64,000 bases of DNA from Mucilaginibacter kameinonensis (GCF_003675385.1 NZ_RCWZ01000004.1:806001-870000), one strand, 5' to 3'; positions 34,735 through 43,375 are shown, counted from the stretch's first letter. Notes: a model not told the origin generated them from the letters alone. Made by a program: numbers and translations.

Positions 34735-34898
34735 AGGTAAACAGTTAATTCAAATGCCGCCTGCATTTGAACAAATTAAAAGCGAATATTGAGTTATATT
34801 TTTTAAGACCAAGATTATTTCCAGAAAAAGTTAATAATTAATTAAAAATATTCTTAATTGGTGTGCGGATTAACCCGCGTCTTAAACATTGTTGCTTT

Positions 34899-36788
34899 AT
34901 GTATAAACAGTCATTTGCAAAAACGCTTACACCTTTGGTGTGCCTGGTTTTGGCGCTGTTTTTACACACCAATGTATCTGCCCAAACAGCCGATATCAGC
35001 AAGCTGAGGCAACAAATGGCCCAAACAAAAGATAGCATCACCTATCTTAACCTGTTTAACAAGCTGGGCTTTATGCTGCATATGGAAAGTGCCGATAGCT
35101 GCTTTTACTACGGTATAAAAGGAAATGCCATGGCTACCCGCCTTCATAATGAGCCCGGCAAGGCCGATGCCTTAGCCAATATTGGTGCGGCACTATCCCT
35201 TAAGGGTTTGTATAGCCAGGGTTTAACCTATTACAGCCAGGCCCTGGCAATTTATAAAAAGTATGGCAATCACGGCGAGGTAGCGTCAATGCTCATGAAC
35301 TCCGCCATTACCTATAGTTTTATTGGCGACAGCATTAAATCAATGCAGTTTACCAAAAAGGCACTTAACGAAATGTTAAAAGCCCCGGCAGATACCATGG
35401 CCAGCATGCTGTACGCCAACTATGCCGATATGAACCCGGTGCTTGCTCCGGACTCAGTAGCCTATTACCTGAAAAAGGCAACGGATGTAGCCAATCATTT
35501 TAAAGACAACCGCACCCTTCTGGTTATCGATCAACTTTATGCCGACAGGCTCATGCAGCAAGGCAAACATGAACAGGCTTTGCCTTTTATAAAGCATTCG
35601 CTGCAAATTGCCCGAAATAAAAACTGGGAATACCACGAACTGGAGGCCTATAACGCCTATGCCGATTATTACCTCGCAAAAAAACAGGTTGACAGTGCTA
35701 TAGCCGAGTATAACATCATTTATAAAACGGCAATGGCCAATAAGTTTATTTATTGGCAAACCGAGGTTTTAAAATCATTACTGCACTGCTATGAACTTAA
35801 AAATGATGCTGCCAGCCAGGCTCGCATTAATAAGCTGCTGGTAAAATCGCTTGAGCAAAGTAACATCAACAGCAATGCCTTTTTGGGCGATTACATCGCC
35901 TACAATAATGCCCAACAACAGGTAAAAAGCCTTGAAGTAGTTAATAAAAATAATAGTGTAAAGATTTGGCTCCTGATTGCACTCAGCGTATTGGGCTTCG
36001 TATTTATAGCCTTACTATCGCGCATGAATGGCAAGGTGCGCCGACACTCGCGGATGCTATCGGTACTTAATGAAAAAATAGCCGGGCAAAATGAGGAACT
36101 AAAGCTTACCGACGAATTTAAAGGCAGGCTGATATCTATGCTGGCCCATGATTTCAGGGCACCGCTGGCTTCAACAATTTCGATGCTCCGTTTGCTGCGC
36201 GAAGATGAGGGCGATTTTGAAAAAGAACAATTAACGGGATTGTACGACCAGATAGAAACCGATATCCAAAACATCTTGCTCACCTTTGATAATATCCTGC
36301 AATGGATCAAAAAGCAGCTTTCGGGGTATGTTTTCAATGCGCAAACACTATCTGTAAAAGAACTCATTGATGACGCGGCCTCCATGTTCAAGCTCAGCAT
36401 CGACGCAAAAAAAATTGCGTTCAGGAATGAGGTACCCGATGATCTGAATTATTTTTCGGACAAGGAGATCATCCAATTCATTAATCGCAACCTCATCCAC
36501 AATGCCATCAAGTTTTCGCCAGCAGGAGGTGTAATTACAGTAAAAGCGCAGGTTAACGCCAATGAACTCATCGTATCTGTAAAAGATGAAGGGCGAGGAA
36601 TAAGCGAAAACATGATGAAGCAGCTGTTCTCCTTCAACAACAATCAAAAAACCGATTCGCTTGATAAAGGAGCCGGTATAGCCTTAACCATTTGCAAGGA
36701 GTTCATCAATAAAATAAACGGCCGCCTTTGGGCCGAAAGCAAGGAAAAGAAAGGTACTACGTTTTATTATGCTTTGCCGTTGAGCTAA
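34899..36788 (+). CDS. TPR-containing membrane sensor histidine kinase
   Basis: 629 residues from ATG 34899, which gives a proper signal peptide (MYKQSFAKTLTPLVCLVLAL ... NVSAQ); the open frame extends 12 codons upstream without a signal. Tetratricopeptide repeats about 50-330 in the periplasm, TM about 357-377, a short coiled linker, HisKA with His417 in LAHDFRAPL, and HATPase with N-box NLIHNAIKFS and GAGIALTICKEF. Most enzymes have HELRTP; HDFRAP is common in this group. No response regulator is adjacent, so its partner is elsewhere. Confidence 0.88.
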   Translation: MYKQSFAKTLTPLVCLVLALFLHTNVSAQTADISKLRQQMAQTKDSITYLNLFNKLGFMLHMESADSCFYYGIKGNAMATRLHNEPGKADALANIGAALSLKGLYSQGLTYYSQALAIYKKYGNHGEVASMLMNSAITYSFIGDSIKSMQFTKKALNEMLKAPADTMASMLYANYADMNPVLAPDSVAYYLKKATDVANHFKDNRTLLVIDQLYADRLMQQGKHEQALPFIKHSLQIARNKNWEYHELEAYNAYADYYLAKKQVDSAIAEYNIIYKTAMANKFIYWQTEVLKSLLHCYELKNDAASQARINKLLVKSLEQSNINSNAFLGDYIAYNNAQQQVKSLEVVNKNNSVKIWLLIALSVLGFVFIALLSRMNGKVRRHSRMLSVLNEKIAGQNEELKLTDEFKGRLISMLAHDFRAPLASTISMLRLLREDEGDFEKEQLTGLYDQIETDIQNILLTFDNILQWIKKQLSGYVFNAQTLSVKELIDDAASMFKLSIDAKKIAFRNEVPDDLNYFSDKEIIQFINRNLIHNAIKFSPAGGVITVKAQVNANELIVSVKDEGRGISENMMKQLFSFNNNQKTDSLDKGAGIALTICKEFINKINGRLWAESKEKKGTTFYYALPLS

Positions 36789-36817
36789 GCAGATTTTTCT
36801 CATTCACCGGTTTATTC

Positions 36818-36935
36818 ATTCCCTCCCTCGGGAGGGGCGCGTTAGCATTGTGTGTTGGCAGGGAGGGGTTATACGTATTGCGAGATTGAGCATCTTGCAG
36901 AAACCCCTCCCTACACCCTCCCAGGGGAGGGAATC
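36818..36935. repeat. Family B-related double-hairpin palindrome, copy B4
   Basis: Left ATTCCCTCCCTCGGGAGGG, right CCCTCCCAGGGGAGGGAAT. The arm hairpin is CCCTCCC/GGGAGGG instead of the CCCCTC/GAGGGG of B1-B3, keeping GATT at the outer edge. Inner GGGAGGGGTT / AACCCCTCCC. Confidence 0.85.
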
Positions 36936-36959
36936 GCACTTTTCCGCCCGCTTTAAATC

Positions 36960-37784
36960 CTACCCAAACACCACCGTTTTATTCTTAAACACAAACACCC
37001 GGTCTTCAAAAACAAGTTTCAGAGCTTTGGCCAATACGGCGGTTTCAACCTCCTGACCGGCTTTTACCATATCTGTCCAGCTGTAGGAATGGTTTACCGG
37101 GACAATCTGCTGGGCGATGATCGGTCCTTCGTCCAGTTCATTTGATACGTAATGCGCGGTAGCCCCTATCAGTTTAACACCACGTTCAAATGCCTGCTTA
37201 TATGGATTAGCGCCTATAAACGCCGGTAAAAACGAGTGATGGATATTGATGATCTTCATCGGGAATTCGGCCACAAAAGCTGGCGACAGGATCCGCATAA
37301 ATTTGGCCAATATTACATAATCAGAAGTGTACTGCTTGATAGTCGCTATTACCTGCTGTTCAAACTCAGGCTTGCTTACCCCTTCATGGCTGATGTAATA
37401 AAAGGGGATATCAAAGCGCTCGCATATGTCCTGTAGCTTGGCATGGTTACCAATAACACATTGAACACTTGCACCGAGGGTATTAAAATGGTTGCGTACC
37501 AGGATATCGCTCAGGCAATGATATTCTTTAGTGGCCAGCACCACTACCTTTTTAACAGGTTCGGGGTTTACTGAAATGTAGGCTCCCTCGGGTAAAATTT
37601 TCCGTAATGAATCTTCAATCCCGGAATCTTCGCCGTCTTCAACCTCCAGGCGGGTAAAGAAAACATTTTCGTTATGATCAACATGCTCACGCATGGAAAC
37701 TATGTTAAGAAGGTGTTTGGCTAATGTTGCAGATATGGCAGCCACAAGGCCCACTTTGTCTTTACACTGTATTACAATTATCAT
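36960..37784 (-). CDS. purU: Formyltetrahydrofolate deformylase
   Basis: 274 residues: N-terminal ACT domain (1-80, CKDKVGLVAAISATLAKH) and formyl-transferase-like domain with HHSFLPAFIGANPY and TAHYVSNELDEGPIIAQ, where Asn, His and Asp of the family are preserved. It hydrolyses 10-formyl-THF to formate and THF, balancing one-carbon units. The ACT domain is expected to bind glycine/methionine as in the enterobacterial enzyme. Monocistronic; preceded by repeat B4 on its 3' side. Confidence 0.93.
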   Translation of the reverse strand: MIIVIQCKDKVGLVAAISATLAKHLLNIVSMREHVDHNENVFFTRLEVEDGEDSGIEDSLRKILPEGAYISVNPEPVKKVVVLATKEYHCLSDILVRNHFNTLGASVQCVIGNHAKLQDICERFDIPFYYISHEGVSKPEFEQQVIATIKQYTSDYVILAKFMRILSPAFVAEFPMKIINIHHSFLPAFIGANPYKQAFERGVKLIGATAHYVSNELDEGPIIAQQIVPVNHSYSWTDMVKAGQEVETAVLAKALKLVFEDRVFVFKNKTVVFG

Positions 37785-37902
37785 GCTTTAATGATACAAA
37801 GAATTTTGCTGAATATGCAAGAAGCATTTTCTTTAAATTATTTACAACGCATTGTAGCAAAGTGAAATAATATGCCGTAAAGTATTTTATAAACCCACAA
37901 TT

Positions 37903-38325
37903 ATGAAAAATATCCTGCTATTAATCTCCGCGATTGTATTATGTAGTATCACAGCTTGCAATAAAGACAATATTCCCGGCGTGGGCAGCAACACCATCAT
38001 TGGCAAATGGCGCTGGGTAAAGTCAGTTGGCGGCATCGGCGGCTCTACCAGCACACCACAAAGCAGCGGCTATACTATTCGTAACGAATTTAACGCGGAT
38101 AGTAGCTATAGTAGATTCCAGGACAACAAATTATTGCTTAATGGCAATTTCCGTACAATCAAAAATTATAAAGTTAGCTCAACACAAACAATAGATGCAT
38201 TGTTGATATCCGGCCCAACTCTTGATACCCGCCCCGTTGCGTATCTTGTCAGAAACGACAGCCTTTTTATAGGCGATATTTATATAGCCGACGGTTATAA
38301 TGAAATATATGTAAGGACGAAGTAA
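37903..38325 (+). CDS. Lipocalin-like lipoprotein
   Basis: 140 residues. Lipobox LCSITAC (Cys about 19). The rest, GKWRWVKSVGGIGG followed by paired strands with SYSRF, YKVSS and RNDSLFIGD, resembles the small lipocalin-like (DUF4488/Lipocalin_2-type) proteins frequent in Bacteroidota. Function unknown; probably attached to a membrane on the periplasmic side or cell surface. Divergent from purU. Confidence 0.75.
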   Translation: MKNILLLISAIVLCSITACNKDNIPGVGSNTIIGKWRWVKSVGGIGGSTSTPQSSGYTIRNEFNADSSYSRFQDNKLLLNGNFRTIKNYKVSSTQTIDALLISGPTLDTRPVAYLVRNDSLFIGDIYIADGYNEIYVRTK

Positions 38326-38373
38326 AGCGGTGTCAACCAGCAACCTTATATTAAAAACTTCCTTTTAATTTTT

Positions 38374-38459
38374 GTCATCCTGAGGTACGAAGGATCTTCT
38401 TCGCTATGCACGGCGGCTTTGCATATTGAAGAAGATTCTTTGTTCTTGCTACCCATGAC
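38374..38459. repeat. Family G3 palindrome
   Basis: Left arm GTC-ATCCT-GAGGTACGA-AGGAT-C with stem ATCCT/AGGAT; the loop GAGGTACGA equals that of family A copy A7. Inner arms CTTCTTC / GAAGAAG. The right end CATGAC arm is degenerate. Core GCTATGCACGGCGGCTTTGC recalls family A cores. Confidence 0.8.
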
Positions 38460-38471
38460 AAGTTTCAAAAA

Positions 38472-38550
38472 GGGTGTCATGCTGAGCCAGTCGAAGCATG
38501 GTGGGCAGGGCCTCTGCGCGCGACCCTTCGACTGGCTCAGGGTGACACCC
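38472..38550. repeat. Family G palindrome, copy G2
   Basis: Left arm GTC-ATGCT-GAGCCAGTCGA-AGCAT-G; right arm (minus strand) GTC-ACCCT-GAGCCAGTCGA-AGGGT-C. The loop is identical but both stem strands differ between arms in a compensating way. Core GGGCCTCTGCGCGCG is shared with G1. Confidence 0.92.
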
Positions 38551-38643
38551 TCCTTTTGTCATTTCTCCTTTAGAGGTCAAGGGATTTAAATCACCCAGAA
38601 TGACAAGGGTTTTTAAATATGCTATCGCTGACAATAATTTAGG

Positions 38644-39003
38644 CTATTTATTACTATGCCCCACCTTCATCATATCCCTTACAGCACGCGCTAATGAGAT
38701 CTTCTCATTATTATCCAGTTCCTTTTTCTTTTCGCCGTCATTAAATTGATAGGTGATGCGGCCATTGTGATCACTTTCTGCGCTTATTTCAAAATCGTCA
38801 TTTTTATATTTCACCTTGCCATTAGGCGAGATCTGTGCGATGCTTGTGCTATCGGCCGAGAAATATACGCGTCCCCAGTATTCAATGCGCCTTTCTTTAC
38901 CATTACCATTTTCAACAATAACCGTGTGCCTTCCGCCAATGCGGCAGCCATCTAACAGTGCTATCACGCCTATTACAATCAATACGTATCCTAATTTTTT
39001 CAT
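38644..39003 (-). CDS. Small lipoprotein of unknown function
   Basis: 119 residues. N-terminal MKKLGYVLIVIGVIALLDGC is a lipoprotein signal (Cys20), though the Asp-Gly before Cys is atypical. The mature part is charged with beta strands (RHTVIVENGNGKERRIEYWG) and a final helix (EKISLARAVRDMMKVGHSNK). Not recognised. The DUF998 gene lies 21 bases upstream on the same strand, so both are likely on one transcript. Confidence 0.65.
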   Translation of the reverse strand: MKKLGYVLIVIGVIALLDGCRIGGRHTVIVENGNGKERRIEYWGRVYFSADSTSIAQISPNGKVKYKNDDFEISAESDHNGRITYQFNDGEKKKELDNNEKISLARAVRDMMKVGHSNK

Positions 39004-39024
39004 GTTATTATTTTTTAATGATGA

Positions 39025-39627
39025 TTATTTTAATTGATGTTGTTGTTTACTATTGAGCAGTTTTATAAAACAAGCGGCCATCGATATAAACCATACCGAC
39101 CAACCCAAATGGGCAAACCTTTGAATGAGTCCGGTATAATTGTTTTCAATAGTGGCCGAAGGAATAAAACGGATAAAAATGAGCAGCATAATACCAAGAC
39201 TTAGTAACGAGAGCCTTCTGATTTGTGTAAAGCTATCTCCCCGCCATAAAATAACAGATAACAGCGCGCCTATATAAAGCAGCAAAAACACCGGCCCCGA
39301 TGCCGAATGCAGGTGATTACCCGAGTGAAAAATAGCCGCCCAGCCAAACATAACCGGGAAACCTATTACCCCAAATACAGGCAGAATATTAAGCTGTAAC
39401 TGACTGCATGCTATAAACAAACCAGCCATAAAAAACACGCTGAGCACCGTGCAAAGCAGCGTAAATGTCTCCATCAAGCTTTCGGATTTTGTGCCGATGG
39501 CTCCTAACTCGCTTATGGTATTACTGATATGATTGTAATTGCCATGTATAAAACCGCAAACAATGGTTGAAAGCCAGAATATAATGGGAATGATAATGCC
39601 GGTGTAGAGCAGAGGTTTAGTGTCCAT
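39025..39627 (-). CDS. DUF998-family membrane protein
   Basis: 200 residues with six hydrophobic helices. The N-terminal YNHISNTISELGAIG and FHSGNHLHSASG segments match DUF998, a family of unknown function with a conserved periplasmic/cytoplasmic loop. It is preceded by a clear promoter overlapped by an inverted repeat, so it is regulated, and the small lipoprotein gene follows after 21 bases. Confidence 0.8.
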   Translation of the reverse strand: MDTKPLLYTGIIIPIIFWLSTIVCGFIHGNYNHISNTISELGAIGTKSESLMETFTLLCTVLSVFFMAGLFIACSQLQLNILPVFGVIGFPVMFGWAAIFHSGNHLHSASGPVFLLLYIGALLSVILWRGDSFTQIRRLSLLSLGIMLLIFIRFIPSATIENNYTGLIQRFAHLGWSVWFISMAACFIKLLNSKQQHQLK

Positions 39628-39663
39628 TTTAATAATATTAAAATTGTTTTCTTCTGATTAAAA

Positions 39664-39704
39664 CAAAGTTAATATTAAACATGGTACTATACAATACATA
39701 GTAC
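39664..39704 (-). promoter_or_regulatory. Promoter with overlapping GTACTAT-N7-ATAGTAC operator
   Basis: Minus strand -7 box TAACTTTG at 39671-39664. A perfect 7-base inverted repeat, 39684-39690 and 39698-39704, covers the position of the -33 box. Such dyads are typical of PadR- or GntR-like repressors; no such gene is adjacent. Confidence 0.6.
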
Positions 39705-39801
39705 TATATTTTTCAAATTTATTTTTTAGAGAGATGGCGATGCTGTCAAAGAGGCGATATGCGGTGTCAACCTGCCTCCAAAGCCATAATTTTCAGTCAA
39801 C

Positions 39802-39826
39802 AAAAAAGGCAGCACATAATGCTGCC
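39802..39826 (-). terminator. Rho-independent terminator
   Basis: Minus strand GGGCAGC-ATTATGT-GCTGCC followed by six T. It lies downstream of the decayed DJ-1/PfpI gene. Confidence 0.75.
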
Positions 39827-39848
39827 CTTTAAAGAGTTACTACAAAAT

Positions 39849-39972
39849 GTCATTTCGAATGAGCGCAGGTGAAATAGAGCGCCGGGGCGAAAGAGAAATC
39901 TTCTACGTCTTGCAAATTCGATCTGCATAGCCTCTTTGCTGCTTGTATAAGATTCTCCTCGTTCGAAATGTC
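39849..39972. repeat. Family F palindrome, copy F2
   Basis: Left GTCATTTCGAATGAG, right CTCGTTCGAAATGTC; inner AGAAATCTTCTACG and TTGTATAAGATTCTCC. Family-level similarity to F1 in both the arms and GAGAAATCTT word; core has CTGCATAGCCTCTTTGCTGC. Confidence 0.8.
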
Positions 39973-39999
39973 AATTGCTTTTTATCAATCGATGTTTAA

Positions 40000-40341
40000 C
40001 TAAGCATAATGAACACCCTCGCCTATCGCCTCAAGAACCTTTCGGTTAAATCCCTCCAGGTCATCATAGAGGCGACCGGTAACCAGCCCGTTATCAACCA
40101 TAACTTCTTCATCAACTCAATCGGCACCAGTTTTTCTGAGCTCGGTTTGTAACGATGGAATAAGGTTAGCCTTTTGTCGTTGATCATTCCTGTTTCAATG
40201 AGCAATTGCACTCCGTGGCAGATGGCTGCTAACGGCTTTCCCTCGTCCAAAAAGGAGAGGCAAACGCAACAGCGTCCATATTGTGCAACAGTTTATCGGG
40301 GTTGAGTACTCACCGGGCAAAACCAGAGCATTGTAAAGAGG
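40000..40341 (-). pseudogene. Decayed DJ-1/PfpI-family (glutamine amidotransferase-like) gene
   Basis: Fragments in three frames spell a C-terminal PfpI/DJ-1 domain: NALVLPG, then VLNPDKLLHNMDAVAF, then DEGKPLAAICHGVQLLIETG with the nucleophile Cys of CHG, then a frame change and VDEEVMVDNGLVTGRLYDDL ending in a TAG at 40000. A TGA replaces the Trp codon before VDEEV. The N-terminal half is missing. At least three frame changes and one stop make function impossible. Confidence 0.85.
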
Positions 40342-40365
40342 TTATAAGAGCTTATTAACCAAGCT

Positions 40366-40803
40366 TTAAAACACGTGAATTTCGTTTAATTCGAGCATTA
40401 TAAAATTTTCTCTCTGTAAAATTTTAAATGTTGCTGAGAGATCGCTCCATTCACCGTTTATTGGCAAGTCATAACAAACAGCTCCTATTATAGTCATATT
40501 ATGTAGTTTATGAGGTTTCTTCGCCAAATCACCATAAAACTCGATGTCCTTATAGGGGTGAATATTGTTTTTGATTATTGCAGTGTCAGAGGCAGTGACT
40601 CTGTATTTTTCTTCCAGCATTTCATCCGGCAATCCATACCCGTTAATTACACTCTTGATGTTTGGCGAATTCCATCCATAATAAGGATCATGGAGAGTTA
40701 ACCGATAAGCCTCGTGGTATTTTCCCTCCGCCAATAATTCAATCCAATAAAGAACTGCTTTTTCTATTTCAATCTTATCAGTCGAATATATCTTAAGAGG
40801 CAT
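40366..40803 (-). CDS. Protein of unknown function
   Basis: 145 residues, soluble, no signal. Acidic helix at the start (DKIEIEKAVLYWIELLAEGK), a central segment HDPYYGWNSPNIKSVINGYG, and a strand-rich C-terminus ending ELNEIHVF. The pattern resembles orphan cytoplasmic proteins found beside toxin systems or in DUF families, but I cannot assign one. It lies 9 bases after a LysR gene on the same strand and 24 bases before the decayed DJ-1 gene. Confidence 0.6.
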   Translation of the reverse strand: MPLKIYSTDKIEIEKAVLYWIELLAEGKYHEAYRLTLHDPYYGWNSPNIKSVINGYGLPDEMLEEKYRVTASDTAIIKNNIHPYKDIEFYGDLAKKPHKLHNMTIIGAVCYDLPINGEWSDLSATFKILQRENFIMLELNEIHVF

Positions 40804-40812
40804 TAGTGAAAA

Positions 40813-41721
40813 TTAAATAGCGCTACCCCCGATATGCTGCAAGGCGTAGTTTATAAAATTGCTCGTCAACCCATAGTCCTCAGTGCCTTTGCGACGGATA
40901 AAGAAGAAATCGCGGGTAATTTTCAAGCCTTCAATAGGTACCTCAACCAGGTCGCCTTCGGCAAGCTGACGGATAATTGACGGTCGCGGCATAAAGCCAA
41001 GGCACTGATCGGCCAGCAGGAAGTTTTTCAAAGCCTCGGTACCTCCTAAGCGGATCTTTACCGAAAGGTCGGCCGGTTTTATATGCAAGGGTGAAAGTGC
41101 TTTCAATACCGCATTCAATGTACCGGAGCCACGTTCACGTACGGCTAATGGCGTTTTTACAAACTGCTTTAAGGTTAATGATTTACCCGCCAGTGGGCTC
41201 TTAGCCGAGCAAACCGGAATCACCTCATCGCTCATAAAAGGTTTGTAGGATACCGTGGTGAGCTTATTATCTACCTCCATGATACCGATATCAATCTCGT
41301 GGTTAAGTAAAGCATTCAGGATATATTCGCTGTTACGGTTTACCAATTGCACATCAACATTGGCGTACTCGCGCTGAAAACCCGAAAGTATCGAAGGTAA
41401 AATATACAAGGCGATGGTGGTACTGGCCCCCAAACGCAAATGACCTGCCGCCTGCGACAAGTTACTTAACACCGAAAGATCGTACTCGACCTTCCGTTCA
41501 ATCTCTGTTGCCTGCTGCAGGTATTCGTTTAGTTTATTACCTGCCTCGGTAAGCAAAATACTGTTGCCTTTACGCTCGAACAAGGGCACTTTATATTGAT
41601 CTTCAAGTGCCTTTACATGCTTACTAATGGCAGGTTGCGTGATAAACAGCACCTGGGCAGCCTTGCTGAAACTCAGATTGGCGGCAACTTCCATAAATAC
41701 ACGGTGAGCGAATGAGATCAT
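40813..41721 (-). CDS. LysR-family transcriptional regulator
   Basis: 302 residues. Winged HTH at 1-60 (LSFSKAAQVLFITQPAISKH), effector domain 90-295 with LRLGASTTIALYILPSIL and a FMSDEVIPVCSAKSPL segment, as in the CysB/YeiE-like subgroup. Positions Ser/Thr near 100 probably contact the ligand. Targets usually lie divergent from the gene, but the gene upstream here (41731) has the same orientation. Target unknown. Confidence 0.9.
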   Translation of the reverse strand: MISFAHRVFMEVAANLSFSKAAQVLFITQPAISKHVKALEDQYKVPLFERKGNSILLTEAGNKLNEYLQQATEIERKVEYDLSVLSNLSQAAGHLRLGASTTIALYILPSILSGFQREYANVDVQLVNRNSEYILNALLNHEIDIGIMEVDNKLTTVSYKPFMSDEVIPVCSAKSPLAGKSLTLKQFVKTPLAVRERGSGTLNAVLKALSPLHIKPADLSVKIRLGGTEALKNFLLADQCLGFMPRPSIIRQLAEGDLVEVPIEGLKITRDFFFIRRKGTEDYGLTSNFINYALQHIGGSAI

Positions 41722-41730
41722 GCGGCAAAG

Positions 41731-42513
41731 TTAGTTTTTTACCCGTTCAAAATACTTGCCGGTAAATTTATATACGATATAGTCGCGGGTAACCTGTCGT
41801 TTTGCATTAACTAAGGGGCTATGGATGGTTTGTGTTTTGGCATCGTAATAAATAGTCGGGATCACCTTCATATCAACCACCGACAGAAAATTGTAGTCAA
41901 AATACAGCTTGCTATGCAAACCCGTTGTGGTTTTAACCAACAGTATTGCACCGTTCAGTTTAGCGTTCTCGATAGCAAAAAACTGAATCCCCTGCGTGGC
42001 GTCAACACTCGACCGAACCGAATTATACGCTGCAAGGTAATAGGTTTTGCTCCCCGCTTTAAGCGTGTAGATTTTTGAATACCAAAACACCGGGTTATGC
42101 TTTTTCCCTACCGAATCCATTTTTAAGGACGAGTAAACCTGGCCGTTAAATTTGTACTGCAAAACGTTATCAAAATCATACCCGGTACTGCCCAACCTGG
42201 TATCCCATGAATAGGTACGGAACAAACCATCGGCAGATGAGGCAATCACTACCCGCTCTTTAACCAGTTCGGTAAAAGGATAATTAATGGTTTCAGGATA
42301 TTTGGAGGTATAATACTTTAGCTTAAAGCCAAAGATCTTGTTCATTTTTTCTAATGAATCAATAGCCTTCCACTCTTTTTTGTGGGAGCCGTAATAGTTT
42401 ACCCTTTTAAAAATCCGTAACAGATCGGCCTCAATGGCCTGCGGACTTTGGGCAAACAAATTTGCTGAGTAAAAACAGCAGCAGAAAACAATTATAAACT
42501 TAAAGGTTTTCAT
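41731..42513 (-). CDS. Secreted protein, paralogue 1 of a tandem pair
   Basis: 260 residues, signal peptide 1-21 (IIVFCCCFYSANLFAQ). Beta-rich mature domain with GLFRTYSWDTRLGSTGYDFD, KTYYLAAYNSVRSS and a final YKFTGKYFERVKN. Clearly related to the next upstream gene (42586) in GLFR-SWDT, KxYYL and the C-terminal block, so the pair is a tandem duplication. I know no function. Both mature proteins begin with the pattern AQ-P-AIEADL. Confidence 0.75.
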   Translation of the reverse strand: MKTFKFIIVFCCCFYSANLFAQSPQAIEADLLRIFKRVNYYGSHKKEWKAIDSLEKMNKIFGFKLKYYTSKYPETINYPFTELVKERVVIASSADGLFRTYSWDTRLGSTGYDFDNVLQYKFNGQVYSSLKMDSVGKKHNPVFWYSKIYTLKAGSKTYYLAAYNSVRSSVDATQGIQFFAIENAKLNGAILLVKTTTGLHSKLYFDYNFLSVVDMKVIPTIYYDAKTQTIHSPLVNAKRQVTRDYIVYKFTGKYFERVKN

Positions 42514-42585
42514 CGGTAAACAAGATACGCAAAAAAAGCAAACCGGGTGGATATTCTGTTATCATCGTTGCCAGTTACCTGTTTT

Positions 42586-43326
42586 TTAGCTTTTTATTTT
42601 TTCAAAATATTGCCCGTTAAATTTGTAGGTGATAATATTGTCGGTTACTTTACCATCGCCAATAACAACAGGAAATGTAATTATTTTTTGTTCCGGATGG
42701 TATTCAAGCCCGTTTTGGAGTTCCTCCCCAACATGATAAGTATAATATAATTTATGAGTTAATCCGCTCCTGGTTTTTATCAGTTTTGCCTTATCATTCA
42801 GTTTACCATTCTGAATGGCAAATACCCTGATCCCGGCTCCCATGTCATATGTATGGAAAATACCATAATAAGTAGTAAGGTAATAGGTTTCGCTCCCAAC
42901 CTTCAAAGTATGTAACTTATTATAGGCATATATGTAATCATCGTCGTTTTTTACAGTATCTACAATAGTGAAGGTTTTACCTGCCGACTTATATTGGATA
43001 ATATTTTCATAAGCATGTTGCGTACCGCCGGTCATGGTATCCCATGATAATATCCTGAATAAACCATCGTCGGATACAAGACCTATGTTTTTAAACGCCT
43101 GATCAAGTGCTGCAGGGCATTTTTGGGTATAAGATTTCACTTTTGCTTCAATCTGCAAATTGGCAGTAAATAACCCGTCACCATTGGTGTCTTCAGATGA
43201 ATGCTCACTCCAATAGCTAATCTTTTCAAATGCTTTGTCAAAATCGGCCTCAATGGCTTTGGGAGTCTGCGCAAAGAGACGGGTAGAAAGGGCGCAAAGA
43301 ATTGCAATAAGCTTTAGGATTTTCAT
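42586..43326 (-). CDS. Secreted protein, paralogue 2 of a tandem pair
   Basis: 246 residues, signal peptide 1-19 (LIAILCALSTRLFAQ). Shares with its downstream neighbour AIEAD, GLFRILSWDT, SETYYLTTYYGIFHT and YKFNGQYFEKIKS. A 72-base gap separates the two genes; a common transcript is likely. The remainder has diverged to perhaps 30-35 percent by eye. Unknown function; the conserved blocks suggest a single beta-propeller-like or lipocalin-like domain. Confidence 0.75.
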   Translation of the reverse strand: MKILKLIAILCALSTRLFAQTPKAIEADFDKAFEKISYWSEHSSEDTNGDGLFTANLQIEAKVKSYTQKCPAALDQAFKNIGLVSDDGLFRILSWDTMTGGTQHAYENIIQYKSAGKTFTIVDTVKNDDDYIYAYNKLHTLKVGSETYYLTTYYGIFHTYDMGAGIRVFAIQNGKLNDKAKLIKTRSGLTHKLYYTYHVGEELQNGLEYHPEQKIITFPVVIGDGKVTDNIITYKFNGQYFEKIKS

Positions 43327-43342
43327 ATTAAATATTACGGCA

Positions 43343-43375
43343 TAAAAATAGGGATAATCAAATGACTATCCCTAT
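43343..43375 (-). terminator. Rho-independent terminator after asd
   Basis: Minus strand ATAGGGATA-N10-TATCCCTAT followed by a TTTT run, 33 bases beyond the asd stop codon. Confidence 0.75.

Larger units (their letters stand above)
38326..38643. other. Gap filled by adjacent palindromes G3 and G2
   Basis: 318 bases with no gene. Two double-hairpin elements lie almost end to end (38374-38459 and 38472-38550), followed by about 90 bases with no visible feature. Confidence 0.75.
39628..39999. other. Gap with regulated promoter, terminator and palindrome F2
   Basis: 372 bases, no gene. From left: promoter/operator of the DUF998 gene, 90 bases with no feature, a terminator for the decayed DJ-1 gene (39802-39826), and family F copy F2 (39849-39972). 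Confidence 0.75.

Noticed and set aside
36814..36938. Bidirectional terminator at B4
   Set aside because: The stem is strong, but there is no T-run on either side.
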